Shown piece by piece: positions 6,778 through 14,702 of a stretch of 38,372 nt of DNA. How positions within the stretch are numbered: position 1 is the stretch's first letter; each line of letters begins with the position of its first letter. The notes under the pieces were generated by a model. The model did not search any database. It saw only the letters and a list, made by a program, of their open reading frames with translations, and was not told the DNA's origin. This DNA comes from an uncultured Desulfovibrio sp. (lineage in GTDB: Bacteria > Desulfobacterota > Desulfovibrionia > Desulfovibrionales > Desulfovibrionaceae). The stretch is taken from the NCBI GenBank assembly GCA_900553065.1, contig USBZ01000018.1, forward strand, positions 1 through 38,372, read 5' to 3'. The position numbers were made by a program, and so were the translations under genes.

Positions 6778-8103
6778 TCAGCGGCCCATGCCGCTCAGGA
6801 AGTCCTTGTTGCTCTTGGTGCCCTTCATCTTGTCCAGCAGAAATTCCATGCTGTCGATGGGGGACATGGGAGCGAGTATCTTGCGCAGAATCCATACTCT
6901 GTTGAGCACATCTTCGCCGAGCAGCAGATCTTCCTTGCGGGTTCCGGTGCGGTTGATGTCGATGGCGGGGAACACGCGCTTGTCGGAGAGATGGCGGTCG
7001 AGATAGATTTCGCAGTTGCCGGTACCCTTGAACTCTTCAAAAATGACTTCGTCCATGCGGGAACCGGTATCGATGAGCGCCGTGGCAATGATGGTGAGCG
7101 AGCCGCCGCCTTCGATGTTGCGGGCCGCGCCGAAGAAGCGCTTGGGTCGCTGCAGGGCGTTGGCGTCGAGACCGCCGGAAAGCACGCGTCCGCTGGAAGG
7201 CGTCACGGTATTGTAGGCGCGTCCCAGACGGGTGATGGAGTCGAGCAGAATCACCACGTCACGCTTGCGTTCCACAAGACGCTTGGCCTTTTCAAGCACC
7301 ATTTCGCAGACCTGAACGTGACGCTGCGGCGGTTCGTCGAAGGTGGAGCTGACCACTTCGGCGTTCTTGACCGTACGTTCCATGTCCGTGACTTCTTCGG
7401 GACGTTCGTCGACCAGAAGAATGATGAGATAGGCGTCGGGGTAATTGGCGTTGATGGCGTTGGCTATGGTCTGCAGCAGAATGGTCTTGCCGGTTCTCGG
7501 CGGAGCCACGATAAGAGCGCGCTGTCCGCGTCCGATGGGAGACATGAGGTCGATGATGCGCGACGACATGTTCTTGGAATCGGTTTCCATGCGGAACTGC
7601 TGATCGGGATAGACCGGAGTGAGGTTGTCGAACAGCACCAGATGTCTGGCGTTTTCCGGCGGTTCAAAGCCTATTTCATTGACCCGTACCAGCGCGAAAT
7701 AGCGTTCGCCCTCCTTGGGAGGACGGATCTGACCGGAAACGCAGTCGCCCTTGCGCAGATGATAGCGACGGATCTGCGAGGGGGAGACATACACGTCGTC
7801 CGGGCCGGGCATGTAGCTGCACAGCGGAGAACGGAGAAAACCGTAACCGTCGGGCAGTATTTCCAGCACGCCGTCGCTGTGAATGACGCCGTTCTGCGAG
7901 GCGCAGGCCTGCAGAAGCGCGAAAATGAGTTCCTGCTTGCGCATGGAACTGGCGTTTTCCAGCTGGTACTTTTCCGCAAGATCCATGAGATCCTGCATTT
8001 TGCGGGTCTTGAGTTCCGTGAGATTCAGTACGCTTTCGTCGAGCACGGGAGAAGATTCTACAGTTTCAGGCTCGACAGGAGCTTTACGTTTCCGTATGGG
8101 CAT
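6778..8103 (-). CDS. rho: Transcription termination factor Rho
   Basis: Rho is the hexameric RNA-dependent ATPase helicase that ends transcription at Rho-dependent sites. The 441-residue product has the N-terminal helical domain (LTELKTRKMQDLMDLAEKY), the cold-shock-like RNA-binding domain (GVLEILPDGYGFLRSP), and the ATPase core with Walker A APPRTGKT, Walker B DVVILLDSITRL and the Q/R-loop region RVLSGGLDANALQRPKRFFGAARN. It ends in FLSGMGR, close to the usual Rho C terminus. ATG 8103 (MPIRKRKAP) is chosen because GGTGG lies upstream and the longer frame before it is not Rho-like. A short N-terminal spacer of about 25 residues precedes the conserved domain. It follows pth on the same strand and has a hairpin in its leader. 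Confidence 0.97.
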   Translation of the reverse strand: MPIRKRKAPVEPETVESSPVLDESVLNLTELKTRKMQDLMDLAEKYQLENASSMRKQELIFALLQACASQNGVIHSDGVLEILPDGYGFLRSPLCSYMPGPDDVYVSPSQIRRYHLRKGDCVSGQIRPPKEGERYFALVRVNEIGFEPPENARHLVLFDNLTPVYPDQQFRMETDSKNMSSRIIDLMSPIGRGQRALIVAPPRTGKTILLQTIANAINANYPDAYLIILLVDERPEEVTDMERTVKNAEVVSSTFDEPPQRHVQVCEMVLEKAKRLVERKRDVVILLDSITRLGRAYNTVTPSSGRVLSGGLDANALQRPKRFFGAARNIEGGGSLTIIATALIDTGSRMDEVIFEEFKGTGNCEIYLDRHLSDKRVFPAIDINRTGTRKEDLLLGEDVLNRVWILRKILAPMSPIDSMEFLLDKMKGTKSNKDFLSGMGR

Positions 8104-8139
8104 AGAGATACCACCGGGAAAAGGGGAAAGTAAGAAAAT

Positions 8140-8160
8140 ATCACATCGGAATGATGTGAT
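8140..8160 (-). promoter_or_regulatory. Terminator-like hairpin in the rho leader
   Basis: ATCACATC (8140-8147) pairs perfectly with GATGTGAT (8153-8160) around a 5-base loop, 37 bases before the rho start. On the minus strand it is followed by ATTTTCTTACTTTCC, a loose T-rich tail. It could be an attenuator, an operator or only a leader structure. Rho is known to limit its own synthesis through its leader in some bacteria; whether that applies here is inference. A second hairpin (8186-8207) lies further upstream. Confidence 0.45.
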
Positions 8161-8261
8161 GACAGAGAGGAATAAAAGAGGGAAACCGGCCAAAGACAAT
8201 TGACCGGCTGAAAAAACATAGGCTTTTTTTCTTTTTTTGGCAAGTCCTGAGCGTGCGTCGT

Positions 8262-8864
8262 TTATTTTTTGCGCGTGTTGACCACGTTGATGGCCCGTTC
8301 GGGGCCGTCCACGGCAAAGCGGATGATGGCATCCACGATGTTCGGAAAGGCCTTTTCCATGATGTCCCTTTCCTGGTCGAAGAAGTGACCGAGCACCCAG
8401 GATATGACCTGATCGCGGTTTTCAGGCTTGCCCACGCCCACGCGCAGACGATAGAAGTCGGGCGTGCCGAGGCGCTGCTGTATGGATTTGATGCCGTTGT
8501 GTCCGGCTGCGCTTCCGCCTTTCTTGAGCTTCAGGCGTCCCGGTTCGAGATCGAGTTCGTCATGAACGACCAGCAGCTGTTCGGGGCGCAGGCGATACCA
8601 GGCCATGAGGGGCTGCACGGCATCGCCGCTCAGATTCATGAAGGTCTGCGGTTCCGCCACCAGCCAGGTGCCGCCTCTGGGGATGTCCACGCGCCAGAGC
8701 AGCGCGTTGAACCGGGAGCCGGAAAGCTGTTCCGGGGCGCGTCCGTTGCCGCGTTCCACTTCTTCCAGAAGCGTCTGAACGGCCATGAAGCCGACATTGT
8801 GACGGGTTCCTCTGTATTTGGGGCCGGGATTGCCGAGACCGACGATGATTCCGTTGAGATCCAT
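8262..8864 (-). CDS. pth: Peptidyl-tRNA hydrolase
   Basis: Pth releases peptides from prematurely dropped peptidyl-tRNAs so the tRNAs can be recycled. The 200-residue product has the family signature sequence IVGLGNPGPKYRGTRHNVGF, with the catalytic histidine in RHNVG. Later motifs QTFMNLSGDAV, LVVHDELDLEPGRLKLKKGGSAAGHNGIKSI and FYRLRVGVGKP follow in order. Length matches the bacterial family. The start is at the beginning of the conserved core, though its ribosome-binding site is weak. It is upstream of rho on the same strand and divergent from prmA. Confidence 0.96.
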   Translation of the reverse strand: MDLNGIIVGLGNPGPKYRGTRHNVGFMAVQTLLEEVERGNGRAPEQLSGSRFNALLWRVDIPRGGTWLVAEPQTFMNLSGDAVQPLMAWYRLRPEQLLVVHDELDLEPGRLKLKKGGSAAGHNGIKSIQQRLGTPDFYRLRVGVGKPENRDQVISWVLGHFFDQERDIMEKAFPNIVDAIIRFAVDGPERAINVVNTRKK

Positions 8865-9036
8865 GATGATGTTGTCCGAAATTGTTGAGGGAAAGAGCCG
8901 CAGGGCGCAATGGACAGGAATGTGCGGCAGAGCGCCGCGCCTGTCAAGTCCCGCCTTGGCAAGCGGGGGCGGTAATGATACATGACGGAGGCGGAATCAT
9001 CCGCAGCTCATGAAAAAAAACGGCAGGAGATGCAGT

Positions 9037-9945
9037 ATGCCTCAGTTGTACCGTCTGGATATCGTTGTGAATGAGGAGGACTTTCCTCTTGCGGAAGCGC
9101 TGGTGGCGCAGAATGCCTCGTCGGGCTGGGAAGAGGAATCCCTGCCTTCCGGAGACATGCAGCTCCGCGTGACCTGTGAAAGCGAGGAAGAGCGCGAGAG
9201 CGTGGCGGAGAGCATTGCGGTCATGCTGCCTTCCGCCTCCCTCAGCCGGGAAATCGTTCCCGACAAGGACTGGCTTGCCGGATGGCGCAGCTATTTTACG
9301 CCCGTGAAGGCCGGAGCCTTTCTCATTCTTCCGCCGTGGATGAAGGATACGCCGGCGGAAGGCCGCATTCCCGTGCTCATCGAGCCGAAGTCGGCGTTCG
9401 GCACGGGACATCATCCCACGACCACCATGTGTCTTGAGGCCATGAGCCTGCTGCACAAGGCCGGAGCGCTCCGGGAAGGGCAGACCTTCCTCGACATGGG
9501 CACCGGCACGGGCATTCTGGGCATAGGCTGTGTGAAGCTGGGGCTGACCGGTTTCGGAGCAGACATTGATCCTCTCTCCATCAGCAATTCCCGGGAAAAC
9601 TGCGACATGAACGGTGTTTCCGCCGAGTCCTTCGAGATTCAGGAAGGCAGCGTGGAGCTGGTGCAGGGGCAGCAGTACGACGTGGTGATCGCCAACATTC
9701 TTGCCGGTCCGCTCCGGGAAATGGCGCCGCAGCTCAAGCCTCTGGTGAAGGAGGGGGGCTGCCTCATCCTGTCCGGCTTCCTGTCCGTGCAGGTGCCGGG
9801 CATGCTGGAAGCCTATGCCGACATGGGCGAACCGGGGCAGCTCAGAATGGCTTCTCCCGCCAGTGATCCTACCCGTTCCGCCAACAGCGGCAATCCCGAG
9901 GCCGACGACTGGGTCTGCCTGTACTGGCCCCGCGTGAACGGCTGA
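9037..9945 (+). CDS. prmA: Ribosomal protein L11 methyltransferase PrmA
   Basis: PrmA methylates ribosomal protein L11 with S-adenosylmethionine. The 302-residue product has the N-terminal substrate-recognition domain, the linker containing DWLAGWRSYFTPVKAG, the EPKSAFGTGHHPTTTMCLE segment typical of PrmA, motif I FLDMGTGTGILGIG and the post-motif ANILAGPL. ATG 9037 (MPQLYRLD) is chosen over an in-frame ATG at 9010 because AGGAG lies just upstream. It forms a single-gene unit with a strong terminator. Near the C terminus, a short hydrophilic stretch (residues 276-292, rich in Ser, Asp and Asn) interrupts the usual ending. Confidence 0.93.
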   Translation: MPQLYRLDIVVNEEDFPLAEALVAQNASSGWEEESLPSGDMQLRVTCESEEERESVAESIAVMLPSASLSREIVPDKDWLAGWRSYFTPVKAGAFLILPPWMKDTPAEGRIPVLIEPKSAFGTGHHPTTTMCLEAMSLLHKAGALREGQTFLDMGTGTGILGIGCVKLGLTGFGADIDPLSISNSRENCDMNGVSAESFEIQEGSVELVQGQQYDVVIANILAGPLREMAPQLKPLVKEGGCLILSGFLSVQVPGMLEAYADMGEPGQLRMASPASDPTRSANSGNPEADDWVCLYWPRVNG

Positions 9946-9995
9946 TAAGCTTGAAGGCGGCGCGGATACCCGCAGGCCGCTTTGACGTACTTTTT

Positions 9996-10025
9996 TCCGG
10001 GGGCTTTTCCCCCGGATTTCTTTTT
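9996..10025 (+). terminator. prmA terminator
   Basis: TCCGGGGG (9996-10003) pairs perfectly with CCCCCGGA (10009-10016) and is followed by TTTCTTTTT, 50 bases after the prmA stop. Confidence 0.9.
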
Positions 10026-10161
10026 AAATGACATATTGTCGGCCCTGCGCGTGGGGAGCAAAGGTTCCGGCGCGACACAAAAGGCCGAAGCGGAAAGGGT
10101 TCTTTCCACGACGCCGCGACAAGGGCCTGTTGGAAAAGAAAAAAGACAGGAGAGGGGCGGT

Positions 10162-11511
10162 TCAGCCCTTGCGGAAAAGAATGCGCTGAAGATCGGCCAC
10201 GGTGGCGATGCCGCGGCTTTTGGGATTTTCAGGACAGATGATGGGCGAGTACCCGAGGCGCAGCGCCTGCTTCATGCGGATGTCCTGCCCGGAGACGGGA
10301 CGCACCTGTCCGTTGAGGTCCACCTCGCCCCAGAGCACGCAGCGTTCGGGAAGGGGAATGTCGTAGAAGGAGGAGAGCAGGGCCGCCACCAGCGCAAGGT
10401 CCAGTCCCGGTTCCTGAAGGCGCATGCCGCCGCCCACCTTGGCATAGATGTCCGCCTGACCGAAGTTGAGGTGCAGGCGCTTTTCCAGCACGGCGACAAG
10501 AAGATGCAGGCGGTTCACGTCGAACCCCAGCCCGGTGCGTCTGGGAATGGACAGGTAACTTTTTGTGGCGAGAGCCTGTATTTCCACGGCAAAGGGGCGC
10601 TGGCCGTCCACAGCCATGACGACGGCCGTGCCGCTCAGGGAGGTGTCGCGCGCGCCGAGGAAGAACGTGGACGGATCCTCCACAAGTTCCAGTCCCTTGC
10701 GGACCATGCGGAAGATGAGCAGCTCCTGATTGGGACCGAAGCGGTTTTTCAGCACGCGGAGCATGCGGAACATTTCCCGGCGGTCGCCCTCCAGCGAAAT
10801 GACGGTGTCGACGAGATGCTCCAGAAGACGCGGTCCGGCCAGCGTGCCGTCCTTGGTGACGTGGCCCACCAGCACCAGCGTGGTTCCTGCGCGACGGCAG
10901 CGTTCCACAAGTTCTGTGGCCACCGTGCGCACCTGACTCACGTTGCCGGGAAGGCCTTCGGCGTTGTCGGAGGCGAGCGTCTGCACGGAGTCCACGATCA
11001 TGAGCGCCGGAGCGTTCTGCGGATCGTCGAGCGCGGGAAAAAGATCTTCCACCCGGCTTGTGGCCACGGCCAGAAGCTCGTCGTGCAGCACTTCCAGGCG
11101 TTCTGCACGGCTTCTGATCTGGGGCAGCGATTCCTCGCCGCTGGCGTAAAGCACGGTTTTGCCTTCGCGGGCCACGGCTCCGGCAAGCTGCAGCAGCAAC
11201 GTGGACTTGCCTATGCCCGGCTCTCCGCCCACAAGAATGGCGGCTCCGGGAACAAAACCGCGCCCGAGTATACGGTCGAGCGCGTCAAGGCCCGTGCCGA
11301 AGGCGGAATGGTCGCTGCAGGCCACGTTTGCAAGCGGCTGTATGCGGGTGGTCTGCAATGACCGGGAAGAAAGAGTCCTGCCGGAGGATGCAGGCGCTAC
11401 GCGGGTCAGCTCGAGCGTGTTCCATTCGCGGCACTTCGGGCACTGCCCCTGCCACTGGGCGCTTTGCGCCCTGCAGGATCGGCAGACGTAGACTTCCCGT
11501 ATTTTCGGCAT
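10162..11511 (-). CDS. radA: DNA repair protein RadA
   Basis: RadA (Sms) is a RecA-like DnaB-type helicase that promotes branch migration during recombinational repair. The 449-residue product shows the N-terminal zinc finger (CRSC ... CPKC), Walker A GGEPGIGKST, Walker B PALMIVDSVQTL, the RadA-specific LKNRFG motif and the C-terminal Lon-protease-like domain (AALLSSFYDIPLP ... GEVDLNGQVRPV). All diagnostic parts are intact and the length is normal. It is the last gene of the minus-strand run that begins with the RpoH-like sigma factor, 23 bases after rpiB. Confidence 0.96.
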   Translation of the reverse strand: MPKIREVYVCRSCRAQSAQWQGQCPKCREWNTLELTRVAPASSGRTLSSRSLQTTRIQPLANVACSDHSAFGTGLDALDRILGRGFVPGAAILVGGEPGIGKSTLLLQLAGAVAREGKTVLYASGEESLPQIRSRAERLEVLHDELLAVATSRVEDLFPALDDPQNAPALMIVDSVQTLASDNAEGLPGNVSQVRTVATELVERCRRAGTTLVLVGHVTKDGTLAGPRLLEHLVDTVISLEGDRREMFRMLRVLKNRFGPNQELLIFRMVRKGLELVEDPSTFFLGARDTSLSGTAVVMAVDGQRPFAVEIQALATKSYLSIPRRTGLGFDVNRLHLLVAVLEKRLHLNFGQADIYAKVGGGMRLQEPGLDLALVAALLSSFYDIPLPERCVLWGEVDLNGQVRPVSGQDIRMKQALRLGYSPIICPENPKSRGIATVADLQRILFRKG

Positions 11512-11534
11512 GGACTCTTTCTTTCCGCTTTCCG

Positions 11535-11966
11535 TTACTTGTTGAACAGATTGATGCGGCGAAGGTGACGGCCGCCTTCAAAAGGCGTGCTCAGGAACAC
11601 GTCGACCATGCTGGCGGCAATGCCCTGACCGGAAACGCGTTCGCCGAGGCAGATGACGTTGGCGTTGTTGTGCGCGCGGGCGAAGGCGGCATGGAATTCG
11701 GTGGTGCACAGCGCGGCGCGGATGCCGGGCACGCGGTTGGCGGCCATGCTCATGCCGATGCCCGTACCGCAGACGAGAATGCCGAAGGCATTTTCATCCT
11801 TGAGAATCGCATCCGTCACGGCCTGCGCCTTGAGCGGATAGTCGCAGCTTGCCGGATCGGAAGGGCCGAGATCATGCACGTCATGCCCCTTGTCCTTCAG
11901 ATACTGCACAAGGAAGGTTTTAAGATTGAAGCCTCCGTGGTCGGACGCGATGTAGATGATGCTCAT
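11535..11966 (-). CDS. rpiB: Ribose-5-phosphate isomerase B
   Basis: RpiB interconverts ribose 5-phosphate and ribulose 5-phosphate in the pentose phosphate pathway. The 143-residue product has the signature opening IYIASDHGGFNLK, the catalytic CGTGIGMSMAANRVPGIRAALC loop and NNANVICLGER. The start at 11966 (MSIIYIAS) has GGAG eight bases upstream and matches the family N terminus; an in-frame ATG ten codons upstream is less likely. Some RpiB-type proteins also use allose phosphate, but nothing nearby suggests that. It sits between a lipoprotein gene and radA. Confidence 0.94.
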   Translation of the reverse strand: MSIIYIASDHGGFNLKTFLVQYLKDKGHDVHDLGPSDPASCDYPLKAQAVTDAILKDENAFGILVCGTGIGMSMAANRVPGIRAALCTTEFHAAFARAHNNANVICLGERVSGQGIAASMVDVFLSTPFEGGRHLRRINLFNK

Positions 11967-12014
11967 GTCAGTCTCCAGTTGGCGGTGTCTGTTCATGCGG
12001 GCCTGCGCCCGTTG

Positions 12015-12872
12015 TTACCGGTCCAGCGAGTACACGGCAAAGGTCGCCGGAACATCCAGATGCATGCTGGCGTCGGGCAGACTGCCGGAGGGCCGGCGCT
12101 CCTTGACGAGCAGCACCATGCGCAGTTCACCGTCGCTGCTGTTCATTCTGCCGTCCATGCGACGGAGAAGATCCTTCTCGTCGTAGGCCAGATCCAGCGT
12201 CCAGTGACCGGCAACGCTCCAGCGCACGGGCAGAGCTTCCGCATTCAGCTCGAGCTCGCAATCCTGTCCGTTGCTCCGGTAGCGATAGATGATGTTGCCG
12301 TCGTCTCCGGTGACGTATCGCTCCGGAGCGGGCACGTCAAGAGCGGAAAGATAGCGTCCGGCAAGAAAGTCGTTGAGATCGTTCATGCGCATGGGCAGCG
12401 GCAGACCGAGCAGAGCGCGCAGATTTTCCGGCGTTTCCTCTCCGGCGTAGGCTTTCTGGTCCTGGGGAAGAACAAGAAGCATACGGCCGTTGGCAAAGAG
12501 CGCCTTGGCTACATTGGCGCCGACGCCTGCATTGACTTCGAGGCGTATGTCCCGATGGTCGCCGGCAGCGTTGAAGTCTCCATCGGCGGCATACATCCCG
12601 GCAGGTTCGTGACCGTCGCTGGTTTCTTCGCCGGAAGCACTGCCGGACCAGAGCAGATAGGTGACGCGCCGGGTGTCGTTGACGGGGCCGAAACGCAGGC
12701 TTCCGGAAAGTACGTCGTATTCCGCCGGAGCGGCGGAACGGGCCGCGAAGGCCTGCCAGCGGGAGGCGGCGTCGCTTTCAGGCGCGAGCGGTATGCCCTT
12801 GGGGCCGCAGCCGGAAAGCACGAAGGCCAGGGAAAGGCCGATCAGAAGAGGCGAAAAGGTACGGATGTTCAT
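12015..12872 (-). CDS. Predicted lipoprotein, possibly LolB-like
   Basis: The 285-residue product has a lipoprotein signal peptide ending in VLSGC (Cys-22), so it should be lipid-anchored in the envelope. The remainder is beta-rich, with an RYRSNGQDCELELNAEALPVRWSV segment and DLAYDEKD. A single curved beta-sheet fold such as that of LolB or LolA would fit, but I see no decisive motif and the resemblance is weak. Its ATG overlaps the stop of the TPR gene by four bases, so both are translationally coupled and probably act in the same process. Function unknown. Confidence 0.75.
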   Translation of the reverse strand: MNIRTFSPLLIGLSLAFVLSGCGPKGIPLAPESDAASRWQAFAARSAAPAEYDVLSGSLRFGPVNDTRRVTYLLWSGSASGEETSDGHEPAGMYAADGDFNAAGDHRDIRLEVNAGVGANVAKALFANGRMLLVLPQDQKAYAGEETPENLRALLGLPLPMRMNDLNDFLAGRYLSALDVPAPERYVTGDDGNIIYRYRSNGQDCELELNAEALPVRWSVAGHWTLDLAYDEKDLLRRMDGRMNSSDGELRMVLLVKERRPSGSLPDASMHLDVPATFAVYSLDR

Positions 12873-14680
12873 AATGTTTCCAGTTTCTGGCGCACTCTGG
12901 CGGCATCTTCGGGGTAGCCGAGCTGTTCAAACATTTCCAGGGCGAACTGCCAGCCCTTGCGGGCGGATTCGGCATCGCCGCGGGCGGCCGCAATATCGCC
13001 GAAGTGTTCGAGCATGGCGGGATCGTGCGGGCCGCCTTCACCCGACGCGCCCAGCGCCTTCTGTATCTGTTCCCAGGCGTCGTCCAGCTCTCCGCGCCGG
13101 AATTGCACCCAGGCCAGAGAATCCAGAATGAAGTCGGCATCAGGTTCCAGTTCCACAGCCCGTTGAATGAGTTTGTAGGCCCTGTCGAGATCCTTGTTGC
13201 TGTCGGCGAGATTGTAGCCCACATAGTTGAGAGCCATGGCGTTGTCGGGATAGCGGGCAATGAATTTTTCCATGAGCTTCATGGCCTGCGCGCGGTCTCC
13301 CATAAGCTCGTACAGGTAGGCCTGCTGGAAGGCGGCAGCTTCATTGTCCGGCTGAATGAGCAGCGCTTCGTTCACGGCCTTTTCCGCTGCCGGAAAGTCC
13401 TTCATCTGCACGTACAGCTCGGAGGCAAGCAGCAGCGGTTCCGCTTCGGAAGGATGCAGACCGCGCAGGGGCTTGATGGCGGCAAGCGCCTCTTCAAACC
13501 TTTTCTGCTCGTAGAGAATGCGGATCTTCAGACGCAGCGCCTTGTCGTATTCCTGACTTGCCGGACTCACCTTCTCGAGATAGGCGAGTGCGTTGTTCAG
13601 ATCGAGTCCGCTCTCATAGAGAAGTGCGGCATGGTAGAAGTACAGGCCGTCGGGCATATCCTTCTGTTTTTCCAGGCGACTCAGCAGCTTTTCCGCCTGA
13701 TCGATCTTTTTCTCGTCCACGAGCATGGCGGCCGCCGCTACGGAAAAATGCAGAGGATCCTGCGCTTCCGTGACCGTGGAGACGACCTCGTTCATCTTAT
13801 TGTCCTGCAGCAGCAGGCGCAGAAGGAAAAGACGGGCGCTGCGGTTTTCCGCATCGTTCTGCAGAAGATTGCGGTAAATTTTTTCGGCTTCTTTCCTGTT
13901 GCCGAGTTCCTCCTGCGTAAGCGCAAGCAGCTGCCACGCTTCGGCGTATTCCGGATCTTCCTTCACGGCGGCTTCCAGCTGCCTTCTGGCATCGGAGAAA
14001 AGGCCCGACACGTTGAGCGCCTGCGCGTAGGCGAAGCGAACGGGCGCGGTCAGCTGCTTTTCGGGAATCTGGCGGAAGACCTTCATGGCCTCTTCGGTCT
14101 GGGCGCTGCGCAGAAGGGCAAGGGCAAGCTCCGCCTGCGCCCGGCTGTCCGAGGGATGCGCCTCGGCAAAGCTGCGGAGCAGGGCTATGGCCTGATCCCT
14201 CTCGTTGTGCTGGATGAGAAGATCGGCCTGAAGGGATACCAGCGCCAGATCGTCGGGCATCTGGGCTGAAGCCTTCCGGATCAGGTTCATGGCATCCTCT
14301 TCGTGATCGTGGGCCAGCAGCCAGATAGAGGCGTCGACAAGCGGCGCTGAAGACGGAAGCGCATACTGGCCGGTACCGAACTTAAGAAGGCGCTCGGCCG
14401 AGTCGATGACGCCGTCGCGGTCGTTGCCGGCAAGAGCGCTGTCGAGCTTGAGCTGAGCAAAAATGAGTTCCGCCCGCGGGGAAGGATGCTGGGGCGAGAG
14501 CTGAGACGGGCTGAGAAAAGCCTCCTGCCCGGCGGAAAGCTCGAGGTTCTGCCCTGTGGCGGTGCAGCCTGCGGGCAGCAGCATGAGGGCAAGCGTTGAG
14601 GTCAGCATCAGACGCCTGGTCTGAGAGATGGAGGAAAGGCGCTGTGTTGTCCGGAAAAGGGACGGAGTATGGCTGAACAT
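12869..14680 (-). CDS. TPR-repeat lipoprotein
   Basis: This 603-residue protein is built almost entirely of tetratricopeptide repeats (for example AYAQALNVSGLFSDARRQLEA, AWQLLALTQEELGNRKEAE and NYVGYNLADSNKDLDRAYK), which make a superhelical scaffold for protein binding. It starts with a hydrophobic segment ending in LLPAGC (Cys-39), so it is probably a lipoprotein. Its n-region is unusually long, and an internal ATG at residue 25 would give a standard signal peptide. AGGAA lies four bases before the chosen ATG. It is 22 bases downstream of the sigma factor gene and overlaps the next lipoprotein gene. The two lipoproteins may act together at the outer membrane; that is inference. Confidence 0.85.
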   Translation of the reverse strand: MFSHTPSLFRTTQRLSSISQTRRLMLTSTLALMLLPAGCTATGQNLELSAGQEAFLSPSQLSPQHPSPRAELIFAQLKLDSALAGNDRDGVIDSAERLLKFGTGQYALPSSAPLVDASIWLLAHDHEEDAMNLIRKASAQMPDDLALVSLQADLLIQHNERDQAIALLRSFAEAHPSDSRAQAELALALLRSAQTEEAMKVFRQIPEKQLTAPVRFAYAQALNVSGLFSDARRQLEAAVKEDPEYAEAWQLLALTQEELGNRKEAEKIYRNLLQNDAENRSARLFLLRLLLQDNKMNEVVSTVTEAQDPLHFSVAAAAMLVDEKKIDQAEKLLSRLEKQKDMPDGLYFYHAALLYESGLDLNNALAYLEKVSPASQEYDKALRLKIRILYEQKRFEEALAAIKPLRGLHPSEAEPLLLASELYVQMKDFPAAEKAVNEALLIQPDNEAAAFQQAYLYELMGDRAQAMKLMEKFIARYPDNAMALNYVGYNLADSNKDLDRAYKLIQRAVELEPDADFILDSLAWVQFRRGELDDAWEQIQKALGASGEGGPHDPAMLEHFGDIAAARGDAESARKGWQFALEMFEQLGYPEDAARVRQKLETL

Positions 14681-14702
14681 GGCGTTCCTGTGGGCGGAAG
14701 AG

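Noticed and set aside
6715..8133. 472-codon plus-strand frame opposite rho
   Set aside because: It is an antisense shadow of rho, whose protein is unmistakable on the minus strand.
9982..11361. 459-codon plus-strand frame opposite radA
   Set aside because: It is antisense to radA and begins inside the prmA terminator.
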